Part shown: positions 35,901-46,000 of the stretch, piece by piece
Layout of the letters: each line of letters begins with the position of its first letter
How positions within the stretch are numbered: the stretch's first letter is position 1
Assembly (NCBI RefSeq): GCF_026314945.1
Contig: NZ_CP111121.1
Coordinates: 62,001-126,000, forward strand
Direction: 5' to 3'
Source: Chryseobacterium fluminis
GTDB lineage: Bacteria > Bacteroidota > Bacteroidia > Flavobacteriales > Weeksellaceae
Length of the DNA: 64,000 nt
Translations under genes and position numbers: made by a program
Notes under the pieces: model-generated
The model's input: only the letters and a program-made list of their open reading frames with translations
The model's database searches: none
What the model was told of the DNA's origin: nothing

Positions 35901-36701
35901 TAACACGATCAGATTGCCGACATTTATAATCATTAAATTATTAATATGTTTCGCATAATAAAAATAGAAGACTTTTTAGTCTTTTATTAAGTGGATTTTC
36001 TACATTTGCACTACTAATTTAAAAGCTTTATTGAAGAGGCTTTGAAATTTTAGAACAATAAAACACAAATGATGAAAAAATTATTCAATAATAAATGGTA
36101 TTCATTGCCATTTCGATGGGTATATTCTATACGAAGATTTTATACAGAGCTGTCTGAACCTCAAAAAGCGTATCAGATATTTTGTATCAGAAGAATATAA
36201 TACCTGCTGTACTTTCAATGGTAGATACTAGCTGTAAATCATTTAAGAATTAAATTTTTATACCTTCGATCTTTGCGATTTCCTGTTAAGATTATTAACA
36301 AATTTGTCGATTATATTTTCTAGGGAATTAGTTGTTTTCTCAGAAGGGAATCGTTGCCTTTTTATGTGACAAATATAGATCGACAACTCTATATGATGAA
36401 GTGATACGTAAAGAAAGCCAAGTTGATAAAATTAGCATCTTTGCTCCCGTCATAGTATCTTACAAGCTTAAAAAAGTGCTTCCGGATCTGTAATAATCCG
36501 CAGGTATGCGTACAATAAATAAATCATGATTAAAGTTGTTTGCCAATGATCGTACAGCAAATTATCAGTATACATAAGCATTAATCAGAGAAAAGGAATT
36601 CTAAATCACAATTAGCTGAGCACATTTATGAAAATAAGGCCTTTTAACTATAATTAAGGTTGATTTAAACACAAATACTTACAATTTAACATATTTGAAA
36701 A
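35901..36701. other. gap with small ORF and gene relics
   Basis: ATG 36069 or 36072 opens a 43-codon frame (FNNKWYSLPFRWVYSIRRF, TELSEPQKAYQIF) ending at TAA near 36200; it looks like the truncated start of a protein. Further on, 36332-36493 is open for 53 codons with protein-like content (QKGIVAFLCDKYRSTTLYDE, then KISIFAPVIVSYKLKKVLPD) but no start and no family I know. Both suggest a gene was deleted downstream of the RiPP enzymes. Confidence 0.35.
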
Positions 36702-37676
36702 ATGAAAAAAAATAGCATTATTCTGGCAATGGCTATGGGACTGATCTCTACTTCGGTCTTTTCACAAGTTGGCGTTCATACCGCTAATCCTCAGGCGACA
36801 TTTCATATTGATGGCGCTAAGGATAATGCTGCCACTGGCGTTCCTGCAAGCGCACAGCAGGCAAATGATGTTGTCGTAACCCGAAGCGGAAATGTGGGTA
36901 TAGGAACTACGGTTCCGAATTCCTCTGCAGTACTTGACGTTAACGTAAATAATCTTCCTGCCAATAATAAAAAAGGAATTCTCTTTCCACAGGTTTCTCT
37001 TACCGGCAGGGCAGATATTACAACAGTGCCTAGTCCGGCTAACGGATTAATAGTATACAATACAGTAAACGCCGGTTCTAATCCGGATAATGTGATTAAA
37101 GACACATTCTATATTTATAATTCTACCTTAACGAAATGGGTAAGATTAATTGATGAAAATTCATTACCTTCAAAATCGGCAAGTATCGCAAATATTTTAG
37201 GTTTTTTACCCTCAGGAAACAATACTACATTCTTAGGTCCTGACTTAGGATCTAAGATCAGAATTATCAAATTTGATAAGGTATTGGTTCAGGGGGATAT
37301 CGCAACTTATAATGTATCTACCAATGAATTTACAGCCAACAAAAGCGGGTATTATAATTTTCAAATTAGCTTAACAGTAACCGGTACAATTGAAGCAATG
37401 AGAGTGGGAATTTCTAAACCTTTTACCGGTGCGTTTCGAGAACAGGGTAATGCTTCTTTTGCTTTTTTTAAGGATGAAGATAAAATCACAAGTCCCACTG
37501 GTTTTGCTCTTTTAAATACTTCAAATTGTTTTGGCTCAATGTTTATGAATGCCGGAGAAAAGGTAGTGTTTCTGACAAGATTTATTGATCCGTCAACAAA
37601 TACGATCAATGTTGAGAGTTCTAATTATAATAGAACATTAATCAACACAGTTACCATAACTTACTTTGCTCCTTAA
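36702..37676 (+). CDS. exported QVGVHT-type surface protein with possible C1q-like end
   Basis: 324 residues. Signal peptide ends FSQ, then VGVHTANPQATFHIDGAKD, GNVGIGTTVPNSSAVLDVN, KGILFPQVSLTGR and NGLIVYNTVN, the recurring lines of this exported family. The C-terminal ~130 residues (FDKVLVQGDIATYNVSTNEF, SGYYNFQISLTVTGT, NAGEKVVFLTRF) have the jelly-roll pattern of C1q/TNF-like domains, where the SGYY-x-[FI] strand is characteristic. Likely trimeric and surface-exposed. No T9SS tail is evident. Confidence 0.7.
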   Translation: MKKNSIILAMAMGLISTSVFSQVGVHTANPQATFHIDGAKDNAATGVPASAQQANDVVVTRSGNVGIGTTVPNSSAVLDVNVNNLPANNKKGILFPQVSLTGRADITTVPSPANGLIVYNTVNAGSNPDNVIKDTFYIYNSTLTKWVRLIDENSLPSKSASIANILGFLPSGNNTTFLGPDLGSKIRIIKFDKVLVQGDIATYNVSTNEFTANKSGYYNFQISLTVTGTIEAMRVGISKPFTGAFREQGNASFAFFKDEDKITSPTGFALLNTSNCFGSMFMNAGEKVVFLTRFIDPSTNTINVESSNYNRTLINTVTITYFAP

Positions 37677-37861
37677 AATTTGACACTAAGATTCTAAAAA
37701 CACGATGAAAAACAAAAACACTGGTATTAGACCAATTGCGTTATCTTATAATACTAACCATACTTCTCACTGAGAAATAATAAATAGGAGTGATATTATC
37801 AGAATTCGCAGCATGAATTATCCATATAAATAAACGATAGCTACAATTGACATATAAAATC

Positions 37862-37964
37862 AGGCGCCTCCATTTATTGTAAGGGGGAATTACAGGAGGT
37901 GCTTGGTTTTAATTGAGGGGCTCCGTGTTTGTCTGATTTATTTTTTATGGTAAAAGAGCCCCTC
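37862..37964 (+). terminator. two consecutive hairpins
   Basis: AGGCGCCTCC (37862-37871) pairs, with two G-T pairs, with GGAGGTGCTT (37895-37904), followed by GGTTTT. Then GAGGGGCTC (37915-37923) pairs with GAGCCCCTC (37956-37964), followed by ATATTTTAT. One may terminate transcription from 36702 and the other may precede or regulate the small gene at 37999. Confidence 0.5.
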
Positions 37965-37998
37965 ATATTTTATAAATATACATTAAAATCGTTTAACA

Positions 37999-38211
37999 AT
38001 GGATCAGTATCAACATTTAATCGGAAAGACTAAGAATAATATTCTCCATGAGCTGGGTGATGAATGTAATTTTTATCAGTCAAGTGTCTGGACCTATATT
38101 TTAAAAAAGGAGTGGTTTGGAAGGAAGAAAGTCCTGATAATCAATTTCGATGATAATAAGGTTTCCCACATAAAAACGGTAACGACTTATGGAAAGAATG
38201 TGTACCATTAA
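37999..38211 (+). CDS. small hypothetical protein, 70 aa (SmpA/OmlA-like start)
   Basis: The pattern HLIGKTKNNILHELGDECNF with a following WTYILKKEWFGRKKVLIINF and N-x-x-VSHI looks like a compact alpha-beta domain of the SmpA/OmlA type (G-K-[ST]-x-x-x-[VI]-x-x-x-LG), but without a signal peptide. Similar short proteins are common in Chryseobacterium. Function is unknown. Confidence 0.55.
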   Translation: MDQYQHLIGKTKNNILHELGDECNFYQSSVWTYILKKEWFGRKKVLIINFDDNKVSHIKTVTTYGKNVYH

Positions 38212-39272
38212 GTTATAAGTATAATGTATGGAATACTTTTAAATATAGAATACAAAATATTCCCTTAACAACTCCTGAGGCAACAAGTAGATTTTAAAAT
38301 GGATAGGGTAGGATTGCTATCTTTTTCATTCCCTTAGAAAATGATAAAGAAAGGGTTTTCCGAAAATAGATTGTATTATTTCCCGTCCATTTCTATAAAG
38401 ATTTAAAATGACATATTTTATAATTAAAATAATATTGGTGATGCGAAAGGGTGCAAATGACATTAGATAGCTACAGCTCGATGTGTACGGATACAACGCT
38501 CCTTAAAGACATGGCTAAACCATATACTTATTTTAATAAAGTTTAAAAAAATCATTCTCAGTGATTTCGTCCTTCTCTCTAACACATTTAAAACTGAGTT
38601 TTTCATACCTCCATTCTGTAATCAATAGATTGGATCTTCTTAAAGAAGGTTTCATGTTCTGATCATCATCAACTAATTGACCGGATACTGAACTCCCGGG
38701 AGAATGGTGAGGCCTTCTATCGCAGTCTGATTTGCTGATTTCATTTTTGACATACATTTCAGAGGGTTCTTTTAGAAAAGACTAACCTTGCCACTGCATT
38801 TCAGAATATTCTGACCATAAACATATTCCGTACCTGCTGCTGTCCTGTACAGGTAAACAGCGAACCCACATTGACCAACCAATATAGTATTCTCGCCCCA
38901 TCGTATCCCTGAATCCTTTAGAATTGCGAATTTGATTATGCTCCTGCTAAAATATAATCGTCAATCTGTAAAGGGGCCGGGCTCTTCATGTGTTGTAGTA
39001 AATCTAATAGCAATGGAGCTCCTTAGAATGAATAAAGGGTTAATATTTTCATTATAAAGTATTTAATTACGCGGTCCGAAATCTTTTCAAGCATTATGAT
39101 CCGCCTCATAAAGAATAGTGCCGGCATTTAATAGTTTTGTGAAATTAAATCTGGAATTTGTGAAATAGGATCTTAAAGTTTCTGATCTGGTTACTGAAAC
39201 ATAAGTTTTTACAGAACAAATGATCGAAAATCCGGGTTTAATATTGTTCCCTTAAAACTAAAAGGTATTATT
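38212..39272. other. long gap with decayed minus-strand gene(s)
   Basis: On the minus strand, a frame ending at 38772 reads RWGENTILVGQCGFAVYLYR, then TEYVYGQNILKCSGKVSLF, and a second frame around 38945-39030 reads GAPLLLDLLQHMKSPAPLQI, then DDYILAGA before a stop. These look like pieces of one or two lost genes with frameshifts. A 74-codon minus-strand frame (38533-38757) has no protein-like character that I trust. The last ~200 bases contain the promoter of 39273. Confidence 0.35.
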
Positions 39273-40763
39273 ATGAAAGTAAAAAAAGTAATTTTTTCGG
39301 GCAGATTGGTGACATTTTATATGATTCTTATTGCTTCATTAATGACGGCACAGGTAGGAATTAATACACAGACTCCGGATCCCAGCTCTGCGCTTGACAT
39401 TAGTTCTACAACCCGCGGATTGCTGGCTCCGCGAATGACTAGTGCACAGCGAACAGCCATCACATCTCCGGCAGATGGTTTGATTGTTTACGATACTACA
39501 CAGAAAATATTTTATTATTATGCAGCGGGTGCCAATATCTGGGCCCCGGTGGGAAGTGGTGTTTCGGAAAGACTGAATTTTAAACGTATAAAATCTACTG
39601 ATGTGCTGTCTACAGTGCTTGCTGCCGAGCTAAGTGCCGGTGGTGGAGCACGATATCTGCTGGATGCCAATACGCTGTACGAAATCAATGGTCAGATTAC
39701 ATTTGACCGTCCATTGGAACTTAATAATGCCTATATCCAGGGGCATGATACCAATAATGATATTATTTTGCGAACCAGTGGTAATATTGTGGAGGGCTCT
39801 ACCGGTGGTAGTATCAGAAGTATTACCATGAGCGCTCCGGGAGGTAGCGTGTTCAATCTTTCGGGAACGGCCACCCAAAATTTGATATTCAGAGACTGTA
39901 TCGTTGCCAATTCCAGCAGCGTAGGAAGTATTTCGGGACTGGGGCTTGTATTTTTTAGTATCATTCAGTATACGGGTAATTCTAACGGTATTACTTATAA
40001 TAATATCGGTCAGCTGCTACTGAGCAATATGGGCTGGGCCTCCAACAATCTCGGGACTTACGAAAGACTGCAGGGAACCTTTACTTTAGTAGAAAAGCAA
40101 GGCGGCTTTAGTCAGGTTAACGGTTCTGCAGTGGGTTTTGATGTTTCTGCCTCCGGTCTTACCATTACAGGAGATGCAGTTATAGAATCGGTTGTTTTCA
40201 CCGGGAACACTACGGCAGGATATGTCAGACCTTATACTACCGGAACCTTTGCCGGGTACAATTTCAATAACAGCTGGACGGTGAGAGCGGCAGGACTTCC
40301 CACGGAAGCAGATACAAACGCGGTGGGAGACTTTTCTGTGGATTATGCCGTTGGAACCGGTATAGGAGTCACTTTTAATACCTCAAATCCAAGTAATATT
40401 GTTAAAATAGGGACTGCAAGTTCTGTCTCTTCCTCTTCCAACCTTTTCCGCTTTGCTACTGACGGGGTACCCAACCGATTAAAATATATCGGTAAGAAGA
40501 AAAGAATTTTCCAGGTTACAGGATCGGTTTCTTTTCAGGTACCCGGTGCAGGAACCTATATCATTTATATTGCAAAAAACGGTACCCCTCTGAATCAATA
40601 TAAGATCTATGGAAGAGGCACGGCGGTAAATGATATTGTGGTACTTCCGATCAATGGGACGACCGAGCTTACCACAAATGATTATATTGAAATCTTCGCA
40701 CAGCGGTATACCGGAACTACCGGTGATATTGTAGTCCCGAATATGACCATTACTTTAAAATAG
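39273..40763 (+). CDS. exported QVGINT-type surface protein, 496 aa, beta-helix-like middle
   Basis: The signal peptide ends MTAQ, then VGINTQTPDPSSALDISST, RGLLAPRMTSAQRTAI and DGLIVYDTTQKIFYYY, which are family hallmarks. The middle (about 125-330) is a long series of short strands rich in Asn/Gly/Ser (NAYIQGHDTNNDIILR, NLIFRDCIVANSS, GITYNNIGQLLLSNMGW), suggestive of a right-handed beta-helix. The last ~100 residues form a beta-sandwich-like end (YIGKKKRIFQVTGSVSFQV, NDYIEIFAQRYTG). Probably a cell-surface or secreted adhesin-like protein; function unknown. Confidence 0.7.
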   Translation: MKVKKVIFSGRLVTFYMILIASLMTAQVGINTQTPDPSSALDISSTTRGLLAPRMTSAQRTAITSPADGLIVYDTTQKIFYYYAAGANIWAPVGSGVSERLNFKRIKSTDVLSTVLAAELSAGGGARYLLDANTLYEINGQITFDRPLELNNAYIQGHDTNNDIILRTSGNIVEGSTGGSIRSITMSAPGGSVFNLSGTATQNLIFRDCIVANSSSVGSISGLGLVFFSIIQYTGNSNGITYNNIGQLLLSNMGWASNNLGTYERLQGTFTLVEKQGGFSQVNGSAVGFDVSASGLTITGDAVIESVVFTGNTTAGYVRPYTTGTFAGYNFNNSWTVRAAGLPTEADTNAVGDFSVDYAVGTGIGVTFNTSNPSNIVKIGTASSVSSSSNLFRFATDGVPNRLKYIGKKKRIFQVTGSVSFQVPGAGTYIIYIAKNGTPLNQYKIYGRGTAVNDIVVLPINGTTELTTNDYIEIFAQRYTGTTGDIVVPNMTITLK

Positions 40764-40910
40764 CAAATAATCTTATCCGTCCGACCGGATGTCTGGATCT
40801 TTTCGTTACTACAGCTTTTGCGTTTGAAGCCCGTATCAAAAAGAATCTCTTGCTGGACTATTAAGATATTGCACCATTTTATATAAATTTATATTTACTG
40901 ATCAATTGTA

Positions 40911-40943
40911 AAATCCGGAGGAATATTTTTCTCCGGATTTCTT
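40911..40943 (+). terminator. intrinsic terminator
   Basis: AAATCCGGAG (40911-40920) pairs perfectly with CTCCGGATTT (40931-40940), ten-base loop rich in T. It lies about 150 bases after the 39273 gene. Confidence 0.75.
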
Positions 40944-40944
40944 G

Positions 40945-41142
40945 TGCTCGGAGATAAACCTGTAACCTTTTATTTTTTCAGGAGTTGTATCAACGCAGAC
41001 GTTATTGATAAAATAATTATCGGCCAGGTTTTGTCGTGTGAATGGATGTAACCCAAGAGCTATGATTCAATAAGCTATATTAATATACGAAAATCCCTTC
41101 CAAAGGATCAGGAGGAATCTGTCTGTAGCCTGTAGTCAATTC
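40945..41142 (-). other. gap with short minus-strand protein-like fragment
   Basis: From about 41047 to 40952 the minus strand reads HPFTRQNLADNYFINNVCVD, then TTPEKIKGYRFISE, without start or stop nearby. It is a likely relic of a lost gene; no family is recognised. Confidence 0.25.
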
Positions 41143-41760
41143 TTATTTTGAGAGCATTTCCATTAAAATGAGTAGAGAAATAAGTTTTTTAGAAGACTGA
41201 TATTCGGGATTGAGCTGTTCCCGTATTTCGCCCAGGGTTTTACTCAATTTATTACTTACCGTTTTATTGCTCAGTCCTAAAGCTTCTGCAGTTTCATCGA
41301 CAGATCTGTTCTTTCGGATTCTGAGATCATATACGTTCTGCTCTGTTAGAGGAAGCTGCGAAACTACCTCATCAATCATTGAAAATAAAGCTGAAACATC
41401 ATGCTCTTCAAGAATTTCGAAATATTCGGTGTCGGTGATATCGATGGAGTGTTCAGATTCATCGATCCTTATGGTAGATGACGTTTTTTTATAGGTGTTG
41501 AAATAATCGATCACCCTGTAATGGAGATACCGTAAGAGATATCCCTTTGCACTTTCCTGGTCATCCGTATGAATACTGTCCGTATCTTCAAGAACTTTAA
41601 TCCAAAGATTCTGCAGCAGTTCCTCTGTCGCCTCTTTGTCTTTCGTACGTGCAAACACAAAACGGTAAAAAAGATCCCAATACCGTTCATATAATATTAC
41701 AAAAGCAGGGCGGTCGCCTGTTTTTATCTTAGCTAATAAACTATGGTCTGTCTGATTCAT
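41143..41760 (-). CDS. ECF-type RNA polymerase sigma factor
   Basis: 205 residues. Region 2 is visible as FVILYERYWDLFYRFVFART followed by ATEELLQNLWIKVLE and KGYLLRYLHYRVIDYFNTYK. Region 4 is QLPLTEQNVYDLRIRKNRSV, then ETAEALGLSNKTVSNKLSKT (helix-turn-helix for the -35 element). It is divergent from the FecR gene at 42000, with about 240 bases between, whereas in most Bacteroidota loci sigma and FecR point the same way. It probably responds to the receptor/FecR pathway opposite and drives 42000-51461. Confidence 0.88.
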   Translation of the reverse strand: MNQTDHSLLAKIKTGDRPAFVILYERYWDLFYRFVFARTKDKEATEELLQNLWIKVLEDTDSIHTDDQESAKGYLLRYLHYRVIDYFNTYKKTSSTIRIDESEHSIDITDTEYFEILEEHDVSALFSMIDEVVSQLPLTEQNVYDLRIRKNRSVDETAEALGLSNKTVSNKLSKTLGEIREQLNPEYQSSKKLISLLILMEMLSK

Positions 41761-41999
41761 ATTGCTGGTACAAAATTACCTAAAGGAAAATTAACTTTTT
41801 GTGAACTTTGGGGAATTCAACATTAATTATTTCTGAAAATAAGAGCCGGAATGTGAAGCTAATGTTGAGAAATGATGAAGAAAACTCAAAATCGTTGACA
41901 AGTACGCTGTAATATGAACAGAATGTTAAAAGCAGGCTGGGGAAGTTTTTTATTTCCGCTGTTTTATAGATGTAACTGAGAATTCAGAGGTAAGCATTT

Positions 42000-42953
42000 A
42001 TGAAAAACTTAAAATATAAAGATATTGAAGCGTTTGTCTTCAGACTTTGGGAAAGAGAAGTTTCCGGAGAGCACAGATCTCAGAAAGAGACCCAGCTTTT
42101 GGATCAATGGAAAATTCATGTAGAAAAGAATCTGGATACAAACCATATGAAAAAATCCGCAGAAAGGGTTTTCTTTTCACTGGAGCCTTATTTTATTCAG
42201 CCCGGCATTACTAGTCATCCGAATAGCTTTAGAAAGTATGTTTACCAAATCGCAGCCGTTATCATACTTCTTTTTTCAATAGGGGGAATTTTTACTTACC
42301 ACACTTTCTTTAAGCCGGATGTTTATGTCGCAAAATCTGAAAACCAAAAGGTTTATCTGGCAGACGGCTCGGTGGTAACTTTATTTCCCGGAGCAGAGCT
42401 TACCGTTGAAAAATCTTTTCCTGCTGATACAAGAGTGGTGGATTTGAAAGGAGATGCTATTTTCTCGGTTGCGAAATCAAAGAAGCATCCCTTCATTGTA
42501 CAGGCAGATGGTTTCAGCACCAAAGTTTTAGGTACGGTATTCAAAATCACCCAGACCGGTAATGATAAAGCCGTAGATCTTTATGAAGGAAAAGTAGCCG
42601 TTTCCTATGGAGGTGTGCCTGTCACTTTTCTGAAACCTCATCAGAAATGGACCAATTTCGGTGTGGCCCGTACGGCAGCCGTCATTTCATTCAGAGAAGA
42701 AAATCATTCACAGAAGGAACTGCCGTCATTGTTGTCTCTTAGTTTTAATGACGTTACCCTAAAAGAAGTAGCCGAAGTTTTACAGGAGAATTACAATATC
42801 AGTATTGTGTATCCGAAGGACGTTGCAGATAAGAAAATAACAGCCGATTTCACAGGGGGAAGTACCGATGAAAATGTTGAAGCGCTGGCATTTATCCTCG
42901 GATTGGACGTTCAGAAAGAAAAACAGATGTATATCCTTAAAAAACAGCCATAA
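42000..42953 (+). CDS. FecR-family anti-sigma factor
   Basis: 317 residues. Cytoplasmic N-terminus (about 1-80), one membrane helix near 81-98 (YQIAAVIILLFSIGGIFTYH), then the periplasmic FecR domain with AKSENQKVYLADGSVVTLFP and SKKHPFIVQADGFSTKVLGT. A C-terminal DUF4974/STN-like part (LSLSFNDVTLKEVAEVLQEN, NISIVYP) contacts the receptor. It relays occupancy of the TonB receptor encoded next to the sigma factor. The TonB receptor gene starts 51 bases downstream. Confidence 0.9.
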   Translation: MKNLKYKDIEAFVFRLWEREVSGEHRSQKETQLLDQWKIHVEKNLDTNHMKKSAERVFFSLEPYFIQPGITSHPNSFRKYVYQIAAVIILLFSIGGIFTYHTFFKPDVYVAKSENQKVYLADGSVVTLFPGAELTVEKSFPADTRVVDLKGDAIFSVAKSKKHPFIVQADGFSTKVLGTVFKITQTGNDKAVDLYEGKVAVSYGGVPVTFLKPHQKWTNFGVARTAAVISFREENHSQKELPSLLSLSFNDVTLKEVAEVLQENYNISIVYPKDVADKKITADFTGGSTDENVEALAFILGLDVQKEKQMYILKKQP

Positions 42954-43004
42954 GCCAAAAAAAAACTAATAATCAGATAAAATATAATTAAAGAGAGTGT
43001 GATA

Positions 43005-46000
43005 ATGAAAAGTTTGAAGTGTGGTCTTACGATAGCAGCAATATTTTTTACGGTGGCAGCAGAGGCTCAGGAACTGGTACATAAGGTGTCTTTTTCTGCA
43101 CCATCCGGAAAATCGCTGACTGATGTTCTGGAAGAGTTTTCCGGTAAAACAGGAATGCGATTGGTTTATTCTAAATCAGATATTAAAGAATTAAAAGTAA
43201 GAGGAGTAAAATGTGAAAATGTGCCGGTGAATGCCTGTCTGAAAGATATTACCAATGGATTGCCCGTTGTTTATCGTTTGCGGGGAGATCTTATTTCAAT
43301 AAAATATGAAGGAAGCAGTGTTGCCGTTTTGGGAAACGGAAGAATTTCAGGGAAGATCGTTGATGAAGTAGGAAACCCTGTGATAGGTGCAGAAATAAAT
43401 GTGGCCGCGAAAAGTACCGTAACAGACAACAATGGAGACTTCTCTATAGAACTTCCCTCCGGAATATATACTTTAACGGTAAAAGCTCCTAAATATAATG
43501 CTCTGCGGGTAGAAAAAATGAAGGTGATTCCCAATGAGACCAATGCCGTTTCATTTGCCATGAAGGCGGCTTCAGATAAAATAACAGATATCAGGGAGGT
43601 GGTCATTACAGGAAACCGTAAGGCAGATACGCAGGCAGGGCTATTAGCCCAGCAGAAAAAAGCAGCCCAGATGAGCGATGGGATTTCAGCTGAACAAATT
43701 GCCAAAACACCCGATAATGATCTGGGGGGAACCTTAAAAAGAGTAACCGGAATTACCACCATTGATAACAAATACGTTGTAGTACGTTCCATGGGAGAAC
43801 GCTGGAACACGGCGGCAATGGACGGGATCAATCTTCCCAGTACGGAAGCCTATAACCAGAATTTTTCATTCGATATTATTCCGACCTCCATGGTGGAAAG
43901 TGTAGTGGTAAGTAAAAGCGCCACTCCGGACATGAATGCAAGTTTTGCCGGAGGTTTCGTAGAAATAAAAACAAAAGATATCCCCAATGAAAACTTTACA
44001 ACAGTAACCACGGGAACTTCTTACAACGATTTGGCAACCTTTAAGGAAGCGCTTACCCGCAAACGCGGAAAATACGATTATTTCGGATATGATGACGGAA
44101 CGAGAGATTTTCCGAAAGGATTGCAGGCCATGAACTGGACGAATCCGATGTTTTTTGAACAGTCGAAACAGTTTACCAATGATAATTTCTCCACTTATGT
44201 AACGACAGCAGACCCGGGGAGCAATATGCAGCTGGCATTAGGAAGAACATACAGGCTTAAAGATAATAATAAATGGGGTTTTGCAGGTGCCCTAGTGCTA
44301 AGGAATGAACAGAATAAGCTGGAAATAGACCACACAGGAAGAGGAAACTGGCTGGATACAACTTATCTCACAAGTTCTGATGCTCCGGATTATCAGCAGT
44401 CACCCGTAAAGTTTTACAATTTTAAGAATAAGGGTGCTTCGTACACCTACAATTCCACCTTAGCGGGAATGTTGAATTTTGGATTGCAGCTGGGAAAAAA
44501 CAGGTTCTCGTTCCGAAATTCTTATACGCATATTTATGATAATACACTCACCAGGATTACCGGATGGAACGAATATACCTCGGGTACCGGACTGCCGGGA
44601 AATGCAGAATTGTCCTATAATTACTTTTACAACGGAATTGTTCCAAATAATGATCCCGGGCAAATAAAATCCTTAGACCGGCCGTATACCGATAATGCCG
44701 ATTATCCGGTGTATCAGACGCTTTTGCAGAATAAGCTGGAAGGAAGTCATAAAATCGGAAATATAGATATCGACTGGTTTGCAGCACGGACAGGAGTAGC
44801 GGCAGATACCAAAGATTATACACTTCATCAGACGCTGTATAATTTTATAGGAAACGAGACTATTGCCTATCATCAGATTAACAATTCATCAAGCGATTTT
44901 GCAAGAGGGTATATCGAAAACAGAGAAACCGATTATAATTACGGCGCTTCCTTAAAATGGAATATCAATATTGGAAGCTTTAAAAATGATATTAAAGCAG
45001 GATATGCAGGCGCTTCAAAAAGCAATACCAATATTCAGCAGAAGTTTTTATTAAGAGTAGACGAATCCAATGGCGGTGGGAATATCAAAACCCTGGAAGG
45101 AGCACTTTCCGATTGGTTCGACGGGTCGCATTATGGCCCCGGAGGTATAGGGTGGGAAACCAGACCTTTATACAGTGATGAAAAATATGAGGGTAAAGTA
45201 GAGCAGCATGCGATGTTTGCGATGTTTGACAACCGCTGGAAAAATAAGTTCAGATTGGTCTGGGGGCTTCGGGCAGAATATTTTGAATATAACCTTATTT
45301 CCCAGCAGATGGATCCTAACGATCCTCAGAATGTCAATAAAGTCCAGGTGGAAGACAAACCATGGCAATGGATGCCTTCGGCCAACTTCACCTACAGCCC
45401 GACCGCAAAGATCAACGTAAGGCTAGCCTACAATAAGGCGGTGATTCGTCCCCAGTTTAATGAAAGAACCGGACTGCCGTTTTTTGATCCTATTGCCAAC
45501 GGGTTGATTCATAATACAGCCATGGTCTCATCCGTGGTGAATAATTATGATTTTAAATTTGAATGGTTTCCGGGACTGGGAGAGATATTTTCAGCAGGAC
45601 TCTACTATAAGAATATAGACCGGCCGATTGAAAGAGAAGGGTACATTTCGAATGAAGGAAACTTACACCTTTACAACGGGAATTCTAAAAATGCCAAGCT
45701 GAAAGGGGTTGAAGCCGAAGTGAGAAAAAACCTGGGTTTCATCTCAGATAATTCTTTTCTTGAAAAGCTCTTTATAAGCGGAAATTTCACGTATAACACG
45801 ACAAAAGTGATCTCTTTTAAAGACCGGGAAAAAACGACAGATGAAGATGCGACTTATGAGGTGGAAAGACCTTTGTACGGGCAGACTCCTTATGCCTATA
45901 ATGTCGGTATACTGTATGATGGGGAGCGTCTGGGACTCAGCTTTTTGTATAATGCCAAAGGAGATCAGTACATGACGGTAGGATATTCATATAATGCGGA

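Noticed and set aside
38533..38757. Minus-strand 74-codon frame
   Set aside because: Low-complexity charged sequence without motif, in a region of decayed genes.
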